From NCBI RefSeq assembly GCF_001263205.1, contig NZ_CP012333.1, forward strand, positions 1,984,001 to 2,048,000: 64,000 bases of DNA, given 5' to 3'. Shown here in pieces: positions 17,395 to 26,213 of this stretch (positions are counted from its first letter, which is position 1; every line of letters begins with the position of its first letter). A model generated the notes under the pieces. That model was not told where the DNA came from and made no database searches. It saw only the letters and a list, made by a program, of their open reading frames with translations. Position numbers and translations under genes: made by a program. This stretch comes from Labilithrix luteola (GTDB lineage Bacteria > Myxococcota_A > Polyangia > Polyangiales > Polyangiaceae).

Positions 17395-19160
17395 CGAGGA
17401 TCACGCAGATTTCGGCGGCAGCCTTCGTGAGCTCGGCGCTCGTCGTCTCCGCGCTCGGCGCGTGCGCGCGTAGTCCGTCGGACGGCCTCCCCCCCGACCA
17501 AGGGTTCGACTTCACCAGCGACGCCGCACCCGAGGATGCAGGCTGTCCGCTGCGATGCTCGCTCGACCTCGGGTCAGTCGTGCGCTCGTGCGACGGCACG
17601 CTCGTCGAGCAATGTCCGCCCGAGCTCGCCTGCGGAACAACCGGCTGTGTGGCGCCGTGTGAAGCGATGGCGAACGCGCAGAGCTCGCTGGGCTGTGAGT
17701 TCTACGCGCAGCCGCCGCAGACCACGATCGGCGCCGGGAGCTGTTACGCGGCGTACGTCATCAACGCATGGCACGAGCCCATCACGCTCGATCTTGCGCT
17801 CGGCGATCGGACACTCGATCTGTCGAATTCGGTCTTCCGATTCAAAACAGGCTCGGCAGAGCTCGAGGCGGTCTCCGGGCCGATTCAGCCGAACGACGCC
17901 GTCGTGGTGTTCCTCTCCGACGCGCATCGCGTCTTGAATGCCGAGGGATACACGGCGTGCCCCGATGGGGCGAAACCTGCCATCGAAGAGTGGACGGCGC
18001 CCATGGCGACCGGAATGGGAAAGTCGTTCCGCATCACCACCAGCGGGCCCGCGGCTGTCTCGACGATCTATCCCTTCGGCGGCGCGAAGAGCTATTTTCC
18101 GACCGCCACGCTCCTCCTTCCGAGCGCATCATGGGGAACGCAGCACATCCTGGTCGAGCCGTGGCAACGCTCGCTCCGGATCGACGGCTCGCTGGCAGTT
18201 CCGGGCGTGCAGATCGTGGCAAGAGAAGACGCCACGGAAGTGACGATTCGGCCGGTGAAAGACATCCAGCCGAGTACGGGGATCGCGGGCGCGCCTGCAG
18301 GCCAGTCGACGGTCTACAAGCTCGGAAAAGGAGAATTCCTGCAACTCGCGCAGAGCGACGAGATCTCCGGAAGTCTCGTGACGTCGAACAAGCCAATCGC
18401 AACGTTCGGCGAACATGCGTGCATGGATATCCCGGTAGGGGTCGCCGCGTGCGACGTGGAGCAAAAGCAAATCCCCGCGTTCGATCAGTGGGGACAGGAG
18501 TACGCCGCTGTCCGGTATCGGGGTCGCACCAGCAAAACCGAGTCGATCCCGTATCGCATCGTTGCTGGCATCGACGGAACCAAGCTGTCCTACGACCCTG
18601 CGCCTCCCGCGGGGGCTCCCACGACCATGGCCGCCGGTGAGGTCACGACGTTCTGGACGGACTCTCCATTCGTCGTGCGGAGTCAGGACGTCGACCATCC
18701 CATCTACCTAGCGGCCTACATGACCGGCGGCGGCAATCCGGGACTGAACCGCAGCGGCGATCCGGAGGCGGTCAACGTCGTTCCGACAGGACAGTATATG
18801 AATGCGTATTCCTTCTACGCAGACCCCACGTACGAAGAGACGTCGCTCGTCGTCATTCGTGCAAAGAGCGAAGCCGGCGTTTTCGAGGACGTCACGCTCG
18901 AGTGTGCAGGCGGCCCGCTCACGGATTGGCAGCCGCTCGGGACGGCAGGAAAGTTCGAATACCGACTCGTCGACCTGATCCGCGCGGGTGGCGCCGGCGA
19001 GACGTTCCCAGGCGGGACGTGCACGAAGGGCCTCCACCGGATGAACAGCAAGGGCCCGTTCACGGCCACCATCTGGGGCTGGGGCGTGACCGCCAGCTAC
19101 GCCTATCCAGGCGGCATGGCCCAGCGCACCCTCGTGAAAACGCGCCTCGTCGTCAATTGA
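17391..19160 (+). CDS. operon A gene 8: IgGFc-binding family lipoprotein
   Basis: Encodes 589 residues from ATG 17391 (ATGA overlap with the RCC1 stop). The signal peptide ends in VSALGACAR (lipobox). A small cysteine segment follows (CPLRCSLDLGSVVRSC), then a long IgGFc-binding N-terminal-type domain with STIYPFGGAKSYFPTATLLL, EISGSLVTSNKPIATFGEHA and FTATIWGWGVTASYAYPGGM. It is intact, unlike the two relatives at 1469-3126 and 26214-28006, so it is the reference copy. Its function is presumed adhesion; nothing in the sequence shows a ligand. It is the last gene of operon A; a hexamer array starts 12 bases after the stop. Confidence 0.83.
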   Translation: MTRITQISAAAFVSSALVVSALGACARSPSDGLPPDQGFDFTSDAAPEDAGCPLRCSLDLGSVVRSCDGTLVEQCPPELACGTTGCVAPCEAMANAQSSLGCEFYAQPPQTTIGAGSCYAAYVINAWHEPITLDLALGDRTLDLSNSVFRFKTGSAELEAVSGPIQPNDAVVVFLSDAHRVLNAEGYTACPDGAKPAIEEWTAPMATGMGKSFRITTSGPAAVSTIYPFGGAKSYFPTATLLLPSASWGTQHILVEPWQRSLRIDGSLAVPGVQIVAREDATEVTIRPVKDIQPSTGIAGAPAGQSTVYKLGKGEFLQLAQSDEISGSLVTSNKPIATFGEHACMDIPVGVAACDVEQKQIPAFDQWGQEYAAVRYRGRTSKTESIPYRIVAGIDGTKLSYDPAPPAGAPTTMAAGEVTTFWTDSPFVVRSQDVDHPIYLAAYMTGGGNPGLNRSGDPEAVNVVPTGQYMNAYSFYADPTYEETSLVVIRAKSEAGVFEDVTLECAGGPLTDWQPLGTAGKFEYRLVDLIRAGGAGETFPGGTCTKGLHRMNSKGPFTATIWGWGVTASYAYPGGMAQRTLVKTRLVVN

Positions 19161-19171
19161 GAGTCAGCACC

Positions 19172-19249
19172 GCGGTCGCGGTCGCGGTCGCGGCCGCGGA
19201 TGCGGGTGCGGGTGCGGGTGTCGATGCGGAGGCCGGTGCCGATGCGGTT
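19172..19249. repeat. GCGGNN hexamer array at the 3' end of operon A
   Basis: Thirteen consecutive hexamers in phase, mostly GCGGNN: GCGGTC three times, GCGGCC, GCGGAT, GCGGGT three times, then degenerate copies ending in GCGGTT. It begins 12 bases after the IgGFc gene stop. The period is six and the GC content extreme. Similar arrays are at 26153-26212 and 36213-36290. Confidence 0.85.
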
Positions 19250-19389
19250 GTCTATCGTTCGCCGAACCGCCGCCGACGAGGTACTTCGCTCGCGCGAGGA
19301 TACGGATTCTCAGCGCGGTTTCTTCCTCGCTCCGCCCAAATGCAGAGTAGCGGGAGGGAAGCCCTACGAATGGGCGTATCTTCGACGTG

Positions 19390-19971
19390 ATGCCGTCGTC
19401 TCTGCGGAATCTCCGCTGCCAGCTCGGCGTCCTCGCCGTGGCTCTGGTGTTCGCCACGTGTGCGTGCCACTCGCGCAAGGGAGATGACGCTGCGCCGGTC
19501 GATGCGAAGGCCGAGGCTATCCAGCTCACGGCCTTCCTGCCCTCGCGGATCGGTGCGTTCACCGCCGACGGCGAGGCGTGGACGAACAGCGCGCCCGACG
19601 GACCGACGATCGAAGCCCATCGCTTTTACTCGAGCGCCGACGGGCGCAAGGCCACGATCGAGCTTGTAACGGGGGACATCAGCAAGGAGCTTGCGACCCT
19701 CGATTCCGAGGAAACACACGCCTTCGGCAGCGACACGCCGACCTACTGGCGGACGACGACGATCGCGGGACACCGCGCCCGGGTCGTCGAGGAGAAGCCT
19801 ACCCCAAAGAAGAGCCAATGCCTCGTTCGGGTCGGCCCGAATCACGTTGCCAACGTCACGATCGCTCCGACGCCGAAACCCGGCGGGTGCGTGACCATTG
19901 CATCGCTGCTCGACTTCGGAGGGATCGTCGCGAGCGGCGGCGTGCCGGCATCGCCGAAGCGTCCCCGTTGA
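19390..19971 (+). CDS. small lipoprotein of unknown function
   Basis: Encodes 193 residues from ATG 19390; GTG 19387 is directly upstream and could also serve. The signal peptide leads to a lipobox region (FATCACHSRKG). The mature protein has AEAIQLTAFLPSRIGAFTAD, then alternating strands (RKATIELVTGDISKELATL, RARVVEEKP), giving a compact alpha/beta fold like that of other short periplasmic lipoproteins. No family was recognised. It is the first gene after operon A and its hexamer array, and is probably a separate transcription unit. The GNAT gene follows 89 bases downstream. Confidence 0.6.
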   Translation: MPSSLRNLRCQLGVLAVALVFATCACHSRKGDDAAPVDAKAEAIQLTAFLPSRIGAFTADGEAWTNSAPDGPTIEAHRFYSSADGRKATIELVTGDISKELATLDSEETHAFGSDTPTYWRTTTIAGHRARVVEEKPTPKKSQCLVRVGPNHVANVTIAPTPKPGGCVTIASLLDFGGIVASGGVPASPKRPR

Positions 19972-20060
19972 GCTTGTGGAGGAGCTGCCGAGCTCGTTCA
20001 GCTGGGCGGCCGCAGGTCGCGACCGGAGCGGTGGCGGTCGAGGCGGTGTAGAGTGGCCTC

Positions 20061-20621
20061 GTGGTCCTCACGCAGCGCAGCACTCCTGTCGTCGTTCCCG
20101 TTCTCGAGACCGCGCGCCTTCGTCTGCGCGGCCACCGGCAGGACGACTTCGCCGACCGCTGTGCCATGTGGGCAGATCCCGTCGTGACGCGGCACATCGG
20201 GGGGAATCCATTTCCACCGGAGAACGTGTGGTCGACGCTTCTGCGCTGCGTCGGTCACTGGGCCGTGCTCGGCTATGGCTATTGGGTCATCGAGGACCGC
20301 GAGACGGGCAAATTCGTCGGTGAAGCCGGATTCGCGGACTTCAAACGCGATATCACTCCTTCGTTCGATGGAATGCCGGAGATCGGCTGGGCGCTTTCGT
20401 CCTGGGCGCATGGCCGTGGTTTCGCGACCGAGGCCGTGCGAGCGATGCTCGCGTGGGCCGACGGGCATTTCGGCGACACGCCGTCCGTATGCATGATCGA
20501 TCCGGAGAACGCGGCGTCGATTCGTGTGGCCCTCAAATGCGGTTATCGTGAAACCGATCGCACCACGTACAAGGGCGAGCCGACCATCCTGTTCCGTCGC
20601 GACGCCGCGAAGACCGGCTAG
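20061..20621 (+). CDS. GNAT-family N-acetyltransferase
   Basis: Encodes 186 residues from GTG 20061. It has the ribosomal-protein-acetyltransferase (RimJ/RimL-like) pattern: LETARLRLRGHRQDDF at the N-terminus, EIGWALSSWAHGRGFATEA as the acetyl-CoA-binding strand-turn-helix with the GRGFAT loop, and DPENAASIRVALKCGYRE near the end. Such enzymes acetylate amino groups of proteins or small molecules using acetyl-CoA; the substrate cannot be told. A second member is at 46454-47002. It is followed 44 bases later by the GFA gene on the same strand. Confidence 0.85.
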   Translation: MVLTQRSTPVVVPVLETARLRLRGHRQDDFADRCAMWADPVVTRHIGGNPFPPENVWSTLLRCVGHWAVLGYGYWVIEDRETGKFVGEAGFADFKRDITPSFDGMPEIGWALSSWAHGRGFATEAVRAMLAWADGHFGDTPSVCMIDPENAASIRVALKCGYRETDRTTYKGEPTILFRRDAAKTG

Positions 20622-20665
20622 CACGTCGAAGACGGCGCGGCATATTCTCGGGTACAACGGAGATC

Positions 20666-21061
20666 ATGAGCTCCCGACAAGCGCAATGTAGCTGCGGTCA
20701 GTTGAAGGTCACGTGCCAGGGTGATCCGGTCCGCGTCTCCGTTTGCCATTGCCTCGCATGCCAAAAGCGAACGGGGAGCCCGTTCGGACAGCAGGCCCGC
20801 TGGTCCGCGGAGAATGTGACGTTCGAAGGTACGTCGACGGCGTTCGTGCGCACCGGTGACTCGGGCGGCACGATCACCTATCGCTTCTGCCCTTCGTGCG
20901 GCTCGACCGTCTACTACGAGATCGACAAGATGCCGGGCCTCGTCGCCGTCCCCGTGGGCGCCTTCGCCGATCCGTCGTTCCCGGGCCCGATCATCTCGGT
21001 CTACGAGGCACGCAAGCACGCTTGGGTGGCGGTGCCAGAGACGATCGAGCACATGGACTGA
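20666..21061 (+). CDS. GFA/CENP-V family zinc-binding protein
   Basis: Encodes 131 residues. It has the complete family cysteine set: QCSCGQLKVTC near residue 7, CHCLACQKRTGSPFG near 32, and FCPSCGSTVYYE near 75. The family includes glutathione-dependent formaldehyde-activating enzymes and binds zinc through these cysteines, but most members have unproven activity. The length matches the usual 120-140 residues. It is in a row of small plus-strand genes (GNAT, GFA, TMEM175-like). A second GFA gene lies at 36403-36816. Confidence 0.85.
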   Translation: MSSRQAQCSCGQLKVTCQGDPVRVSVCHCLACQKRTGSPFGQQARWSAENVTFEGTSTAFVRTGDSGGTITYRFCPSCGSTVYYEIDKMPGLVAVPVGAFADPSFPGPIISVYEARKHAWVAVPETIEHMD

Positions 21062-21104
21062 CTGCGGCCGATTTCGCGGCGACACGTGGTAAAATCACGG
21101 CGCG

Positions 21105-21674
<570 letters not shown>

Positions 21675-22434
21675 CCGACGACTGGCCGGATGCTTCCGCC
21701 CAGGCATTCGTGCACTGCCAGGCGTCGTCGCACGACGGCAGAGCGGCGCAGCTCATGCCTGCCTTGACGACGTCGTCGCGGAGCCACGACCCGTCGGCGT
21801 CGTCCTCGCGACGCAGTCGGCATCGATGATGTGACTATGCTTCGCTCTCGTTGCTCCAAGCTTCGCGCGGCGTCGCGCGGCTCGCCTTCGTGATGATCGA
21901 AAGCGGAATCCTCGACGATCGAATTTAACACCTGAGCCGTTCGTCGAGCGGCGCGCCGAGTACGAGATTTTCGCCAACTCGCTGCGCCGCGTTTCGCATG
22001 ACGAGAGAACCTTACAGTCATGCAGGCCAGGCGTCTGGCAGCTTCACGATTGCGTCGAATCGGCTACAGTCGAGACGACTCGATGAAGACGCAGCATCGC
22101 CGCGCATGCTGTTCTTCATGACTCTCTGATTCTCTGACTCTCTGACTCTCTCCGCCTCAACGCACACGTCGACCTGCCCGCCAGCGGCGGGATCAACTCG
22201 TAGGGAACGTTCCCGTTCTACCGAGTTCAGGTCGGTGCAGACGATTTCCAAGCAGCGCTCGCTCGGAGACCGCGTGAGCAGGCTCGTTCGCGCAACGTGG
22301 TCGCCACTTGCACGAAAGGTGATTTCTACAGCGTTTTCGGAATTCGGAATTCGCATCCACCTCGTTCGACCAGGCGGCTAGCAACCGGAAACGAAGAGCC
22401 GCCTGAGGCATCAACATCTGTCGAAGGATTCGCA
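21675..22434. other. 760-base stretch without a supported gene
   Basis: No open frame here has convincing protein-like composition. The part around 21830-21960 is relatively AT-rich. It contains one short tandem octamer array (22119-22150). The final part should carry the promoter of the TolB-like lipoprotein gene that starts at 22435. Confidence 0.5.
22119..22150. repeat. tandem octamer array (TGACTCTC x4)
   Basis: Four adjacent octamers: TGACTCTC, TGATTCTC, TGACTCTC, TGACTCTC. It is in a non-coding gap, about 285 bases upstream of the TolB-like lipoprotein gene. No protein reading is supported. Confidence 0.85.
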
Positions 22435-23613
22435 ATGCAGTACATGATTCGAATCTGCACCGTTCTCGCCCCCGTGGTGCTCGTCGCGAGCTGTGACGCG
22501 CCCGGCGAGTCCGCCGCGCCTGGAGAGACGTCGGCGCCTAGCGAGTCGGGCGCGTCTGCCGATTCCCACAAGCCCGGCAAGTCCGGCAATTCCGGCAAGC
22601 CCGGCAATTCCGGCGGGCCCGGCGATTCCGGCGCGCCCGGTGATGCCGGCGCGCCCAGCGATTCCGGCGTGCCCGGTGATGCCGGCGCGCCCAGCGATTC
22701 CGGCACGCCCGGCGATTCCGGGGCGCCCGACGATTCCGGCGCTCCGCCGATCGCCGCCCCTGGGGGCACCAAAGTCCCGGTCAATCTCTCTGGGAGCATC
22801 CAGAATCCATGCTGGTCGCCCGATGGCAAGCGACTCGTCTTCACTCGTTTTGCATCCGGCTACAACGAAGGTAATCCCGACGTCGGAATCGTCCCTGTCA
22901 CGGGCGGGAATCCGACGATCGTGTCCAACGCGAATGGCGGAGTGAACTTGCCCGGAGCATGCTGGAATCGCGGTGCCGACGTGATCGCGTACTCCGGTGG
23001 TGACGACGAGCTCTACGTCATTCCAGCGGCCGGCGGAAAACCACGACAGGTTACGAGCCGGCGGGGCTTCATGTCATGGGAGCCCTCACTCTCGCCGGAC
23101 GGCACGTGGATCGTCTTCGAGTCGCACGCGCGCAGCACCGGCGGTCGCGACGCCGGAACCATCTGGAAGATCCGCGTGGATGGGACCGGACTCACGCAGT
23201 TGACGTCTGCGCCCAAGGGCCCGGAAGGGGACCGTGAGCCGAATTGGTCGCCGGCAGGTGACAAGATCGTTTTTCAGTCCGATCGCACCGGTGTCGCGAA
23301 CATTTGGACGATGAGTGTCGACGGCTCGGACCTGCGCAACGTCACGAACACGAGGGTGGAAGCAACGGACGCCTCCTGGTCGCCCGACGGACGCTACATC
23401 GTGTATTCGGGGGGCGACGGTCGACAGTCGAATGTTCTGATCATCGCCGCGACCGGCGGCCCATCGGTCTATGTTCGTCACTACAGTGGCTATGACGGGG
23501 CGCCTTCCTGGTCGCCTGATGGCAAGACCATCGCCTTCGAGACGTCCACCGGCAGTCCCGATGGCTCGGCGGGGACGACCCTCACCATCGCGCCGGTACC
23601 AACGCTACCGTGA
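22435..23613 (+). CDS. TolB-like propeller lipoprotein with collagen-like linker
   Basis: Encodes 392 residues from ATG 22435. A lipoprotein signal ends at VLVASCDAP. Residues of about 20-105 are a low-complexity region of glycine triplets (GDSGAPGDAGAPSDSG and variants), resembling collagen but with Ser or Asp at some glycine positions. The rest is a TolB-type propeller with repeated WSPDGK motifs (CWSPDGKRLVF, PSLSPDGTWIVFES, ASWSPDGRYIVYSG, PSWSPDGKTIAFET). The true TolB belongs to the Tol-Pal complex, but no tol genes are nearby, so this is probably a surface-exposed relative on a stalk. It is followed by a strong bidirectional terminator. Confidence 0.78.
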   Translation: MQYMIRICTVLAPVVLVASCDAPGESAAPGETSAPSESGASADSHKPGKSGNSGKPGNSGGPGDSGAPGDAGAPSDSGVPGDAGAPSDSGTPGDSGAPDDSGAPPIAAPGGTKVPVNLSGSIQNPCWSPDGKRLVFTRFASGYNEGNPDVGIVPVTGGNPTIVSNANGGVNLPGACWNRGADVIAYSGGDDELYVIPAAGGKPRQVTSRRGFMSWEPSLSPDGTWIVFESHARSTGGRDAGTIWKIRVDGTGLTQLTSAPKGPEGDREPNWSPAGDKIVFQSDRTGVANIWTMSVDGSDLRNVTNTRVEATDASWSPDGRYIVYSGGDGRQSNVLIIAATGGPSVYVRHYSGYDGAPSWSPDGKTIAFETSTGSPDGSAGTTLTIAPVPTLP

Positions 23614-23625
23614 GTCGTGAGTAGC

Positions 23626-23662
23626 GCACGCATCGGCGCAGGCACGCCTGCCCGATGCGTGC
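23626..23662. terminator. bidirectional hairpin between convergent genes
   Basis: GCACGCATCGG (23626-23636) pairs perfectly with CCGATGCGTGC (23652-23662), and inside it GCAGG pairs with CCTGC around a CACG loop, giving about 16 base pairs with one unpaired base. It is 12 bases after the TolB-like gene stop and 13 before the cytochrome stop on the other strand. Confidence 0.8.
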
Positions 23663-23675
23663 TCTTCGAGCACGG

Positions 23676-24344
23676 CTACAGTCGCGACGGAGCGGGTGCG
23701 GCGGCAGGCGGGGCCATCTTTGCGTACGACTCTGCGATTCCGGCGAGCGCCTGCGGCGGCACGTTGGGCACGGGCACGCTGTTCTTCACCGCCGGAATGC
23801 TGCGGAGGAAGGCGAACATCGCACGAAGGTCCGCCTCGGGCGTCGCCGAGAGGTTCATCCACGGCATCGGCGGGAGGATCGGTCGCCCGTCAGCCTTGCC
23901 CTGATGCTTGCCGGTGCGCATGGCGCGGATGAAGTCCTGCTCCGTCCACGAGCCCAGCCCGGTCTCGAGATCAGGGGTCAGATTGGCGGCGTAGACGGTC
24001 CCGAAGGGCAGCTTGTACGCGGTCATCGTAGCGCCCATCACGGCCTCACCGTTTGCAGACTGCCCGGTTGGCTCGGACGCTCCCTCGGGGTGTCCGGAGA
24101 GCGTGCGGTCGGTCCTCGGCATGGGCATTCCAATCTTGGGATCGAACGCCAGCGGCGTGTGGCAATCGTTGCAACCGCCAAGCTTCACGAGCTCGCCGCC
24201 TCGCTTGACCAGCTCGTCCTTCCTCGGTGCCTGGTCCACCGCGGACGATTGTTGCTGCGGCTTCGGCTTTTCTTGGGTGCAAGCCGCGACGAACGTGAGT
24301 GCGACGAGCGATGCGGCCAATCCTGACTTCATGAGCGAGCGCAT
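23676..24344 (-). CDS. c-type cytochrome lipoprotein
   Basis: Encodes 222 residues. A lipoprotein signal (LTFVAACTQE) is followed by a Gln/Lys linker. The heme attachment motif CNDCH is at about residue 58 in GGCNDCHTPLAF, and methionines that could be the distal ligand occur later (PMPWMNLSATPEADLRAMFAF). The second half has the WTEQDFIRAMRTGKHQGK pattern common in diheme cytochromes, yet only one CxxCH is present. It probably transfers electrons in the periplasm or at the membrane. No oxidase genes are adjacent. Confidence 0.8.
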   Translation of the reverse strand: MRSLMKSGLAASLVALTFVAACTQEKPKPQQQSSAVDQAPRKDELVKRGGELVKLGGCNDCHTPLAFDPKIGMPMPRTDRTLSGHPEGASEPTGQSANGEAVMGATMTAYKLPFGTVYAANLTPDLETGLGSWTEQDFIRAMRTGKHQGKADGRPILPPMPWMNLSATPEADLRAMFAFLRSIPAVKNSVPVPNVPPQALAGIAESYAKMAPPAAAPAPSRL

Positions 24345-24673
24345 GACGATGGTCCCTCTTCCTCTGCGCGAGCAGGCGCCGCGCAGGAGGGAAGATGACG
24401 TCTCGCCATCGCCAGCGTTCCTAAATGGTTCCTCCGTGATCCCTAAGAGCTTCCTAACCCGAGATCCGGCACGGATGCCGCGCCGCCGGGATGGTGCGGG
24501 GCAGATCGAGATCGGTGACGAAGCAAAAGCACTCGTCGCTGGATTCGTAGCTCGCTAGAGACGCTGCTGCTCGAGGGCTCGTGTGGTATCGAATTGAGGT
24601 TTGCGGACGGGGCAATTGATGCCTCGCGCCCTCAGGCCCTGTGGCCAACACTCCACACTCGGAGGAGGCTCGA
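24345..24673. other. intergenic region between divergent genes
   Basis: About 330 bases separate the cytochrome gene (minus) from the lipoprotein gene at 24674 (plus). It should contain both promoters. I see no gene, hairpin or convincing promoter box; only the GGAGGAGG ribosome-binding site at 24661-24668 is clear. Confidence 0.45.
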
Positions 24674-26062
24674 ATGCGCGCTTCTTGGGTATTGGGTTCT
24701 GCCGTGCTTGGGACGGCTCTTTGTCTGACCGTCGCATGCGGCTCCTCGAACGGCTCGTCCCTCGACAATGCCAACACGCCCTACGGGCAGGGTGCAGACG
24801 GCAGCAGTGGCTCGTTCACGAACAGCGGCGACGGCGGCACCTCCAGTGGGCCTTGCACCGGCCTCCAGTGCCAAGTGACGGCATGCGGGAGCGGCTCGAC
24901 AACGCTCACCGGCACGGTGTTCGCGCCGAACAAGACCGATCCCCTTTACAACGCAATCCTCTACGTCCCGAACGACAAGCTCGATCCGTTTCCCGCAGGC
25001 GTAAACTGTGACAAGTGTGGCGCGCTCGCGTCAGGCAAGCCAATCACCTCGGCGCTGAGCGGTCCCGACGGCAAGTTTCGCCTCGAGAACGTCCCCACCG
25101 GTGACAACATCCCGCTCGTCATTCAAATCGGTCGCTGGCGTCGTCAGGTGACGATCCCGCGCGTCGACGCCTGCAAAGACACCGCGCTCGACGCCGAGCA
25201 GACACGTCTACCTCGCAACAAGAGCGAAGGGGACATCCCCCTCATCGCGATCGACACGAGCTTCTACGACCCGACCGAGTGCATCTTGCTCAAGATCGGC
25301 ATCGACCAGAGCGAGTTCACGGCGCCGACGGGCGACGGTCGCGTGCATCTCTATCGCGGTGAAGGGGCCTCGCTGCAAGGAGCGAAGATTCCGCCCGCAT
25401 CGGCGTTGTGGCAGCACGTGGAAAATTTGAATCGGTACGATCTCGTCGCGTTCCCCTGCCAGGTCGACGACTCGACCAAGCCCGACTCGGCGGGCCGCGC
25501 GAATGTGAAGTCGTACGCCGACAGCGGCGGTCGCGTGTTCGTGACCGATCTCGCACAAGAGGTCATCAACCAGGCTCCGTCGCCGTGGCCGCAAACGGCC
25601 GACTGGGGTCCGAGCGGCGGCTTCAACAACCCTGCATCGATCGATACGACCTTTCCGAAGGGCGCAGCCCTCGCGGATTGGCTGCAGGCCACGGGCGCGA
25701 CGACGACGCGCGGTCAGCTCGAACTACAAGATACGTACGATCGCTTCAGCAAGGCGAATCCGCCGGCCCAGCGCTGGGTCTATTCGAGCACCGACACACA
25801 GACCTATTCGTTCAACACGCCGGTCGAAGCGAGCGCAGACAATCAGTGTGGTCGCGTCGTTTACTCAAGCTTCCACATCGCCGCCGAAGACACGTCGGGC
25901 GGCGGCGGATTGGGCTTCCCGGGCTCGACGGTCTTTCCGACCGTTTGCTCTTCGGGTCCTCTCACAGCGCAGGAGAAGATCCTCGAATTCTTGCTCTTCG
26001 ACCTCGCATCCTGCATCCAGAAAGACGACACGGCGCCTGTCGCGCCGCCCCCCGTCCACTAA
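24674..26062 (+). CDS. lipoprotein with carboxypeptidase-regulatory-like domain
   Basis: Encodes 462 residues from ATG 24674, preceded by GGAGGAGG. The signal peptide ends in LCLTVACGSS (lipobox), followed by a Ser/Gly-rich linker and a cysteine segment. From about residue 75, STTLTGTVFAPNKTDPLYNA starts a beta-sandwich of the carboxypeptidase-regulatory-like type, with GPDGKFRLENVPTG as its typical hairpin. The second half, with YDLVAFPCQVDDS, SGGRVFVTDLAQEVINQAP and CGRVVYSSFHIAAED, looks like a GATase-like fold of the kind seen in myxobacterial secreted proteins. No catalytic site was identified. Confidence 0.72.
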   Translation: MRASWVLGSAVLGTALCLTVACGSSNGSSLDNANTPYGQGADGSSGSFTNSGDGGTSSGPCTGLQCQVTACGSGSTTLTGTVFAPNKTDPLYNAILYVPNDKLDPFPAGVNCDKCGALASGKPITSALSGPDGKFRLENVPTGDNIPLVIQIGRWRRQVTIPRVDACKDTALDAEQTRLPRNKSEGDIPLIAIDTSFYDPTECILLKIGIDQSEFTAPTGDGRVHLYRGEGASLQGAKIPPASALWQHVENLNRYDLVAFPCQVDDSTKPDSAGRANVKSYADSGGRVFVTDLAQEVINQAPSPWPQTADWGPSGGFNNPASIDTTFPKGAALADWLQATGATTTRGQLELQDTYDRFSKANPPAQRWVYSSTDTQTYSFNTPVEASADNQCGRVVYSSFHIAAEDTSGGGGLGFPGSTVFPTVCSSGPLTAQEKILEFLLFDLASCIQKDDTAPVAPPPVH

Positions 26063-26152
26063 GGGGTCGTCGGCATCGCCCCCGCGGCGCCCGAGTCAGG
26101 CAAGCCCCGATGTAGACGCAGGGCGCCTCGTTCTCTCACGCCCCCCCCGCAC

Positions 26153-26212
26153 GCGACCGCGGACGCGGTTGCGGGGGCGGTGGCGGTTGCGGGGGCGGTT
26201 GCGGACGCGGAC
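26153..26212. repeat. GCGGNN hexamer array at the 3' end of operon B
   Basis: Ten hexamers in phase, almost all GCGGNN (GCGGAC, GCGGTT, GCGGGG, GCGGTG and repeats). It ends one base before the stop codon of the IgGFc gene of operon B, read on the minus strand, so it is immediately 3' of that operon, as the array at 19172-19249 is for operon A. Confidence 0.85.
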
Positions 26213-26213
26213 G

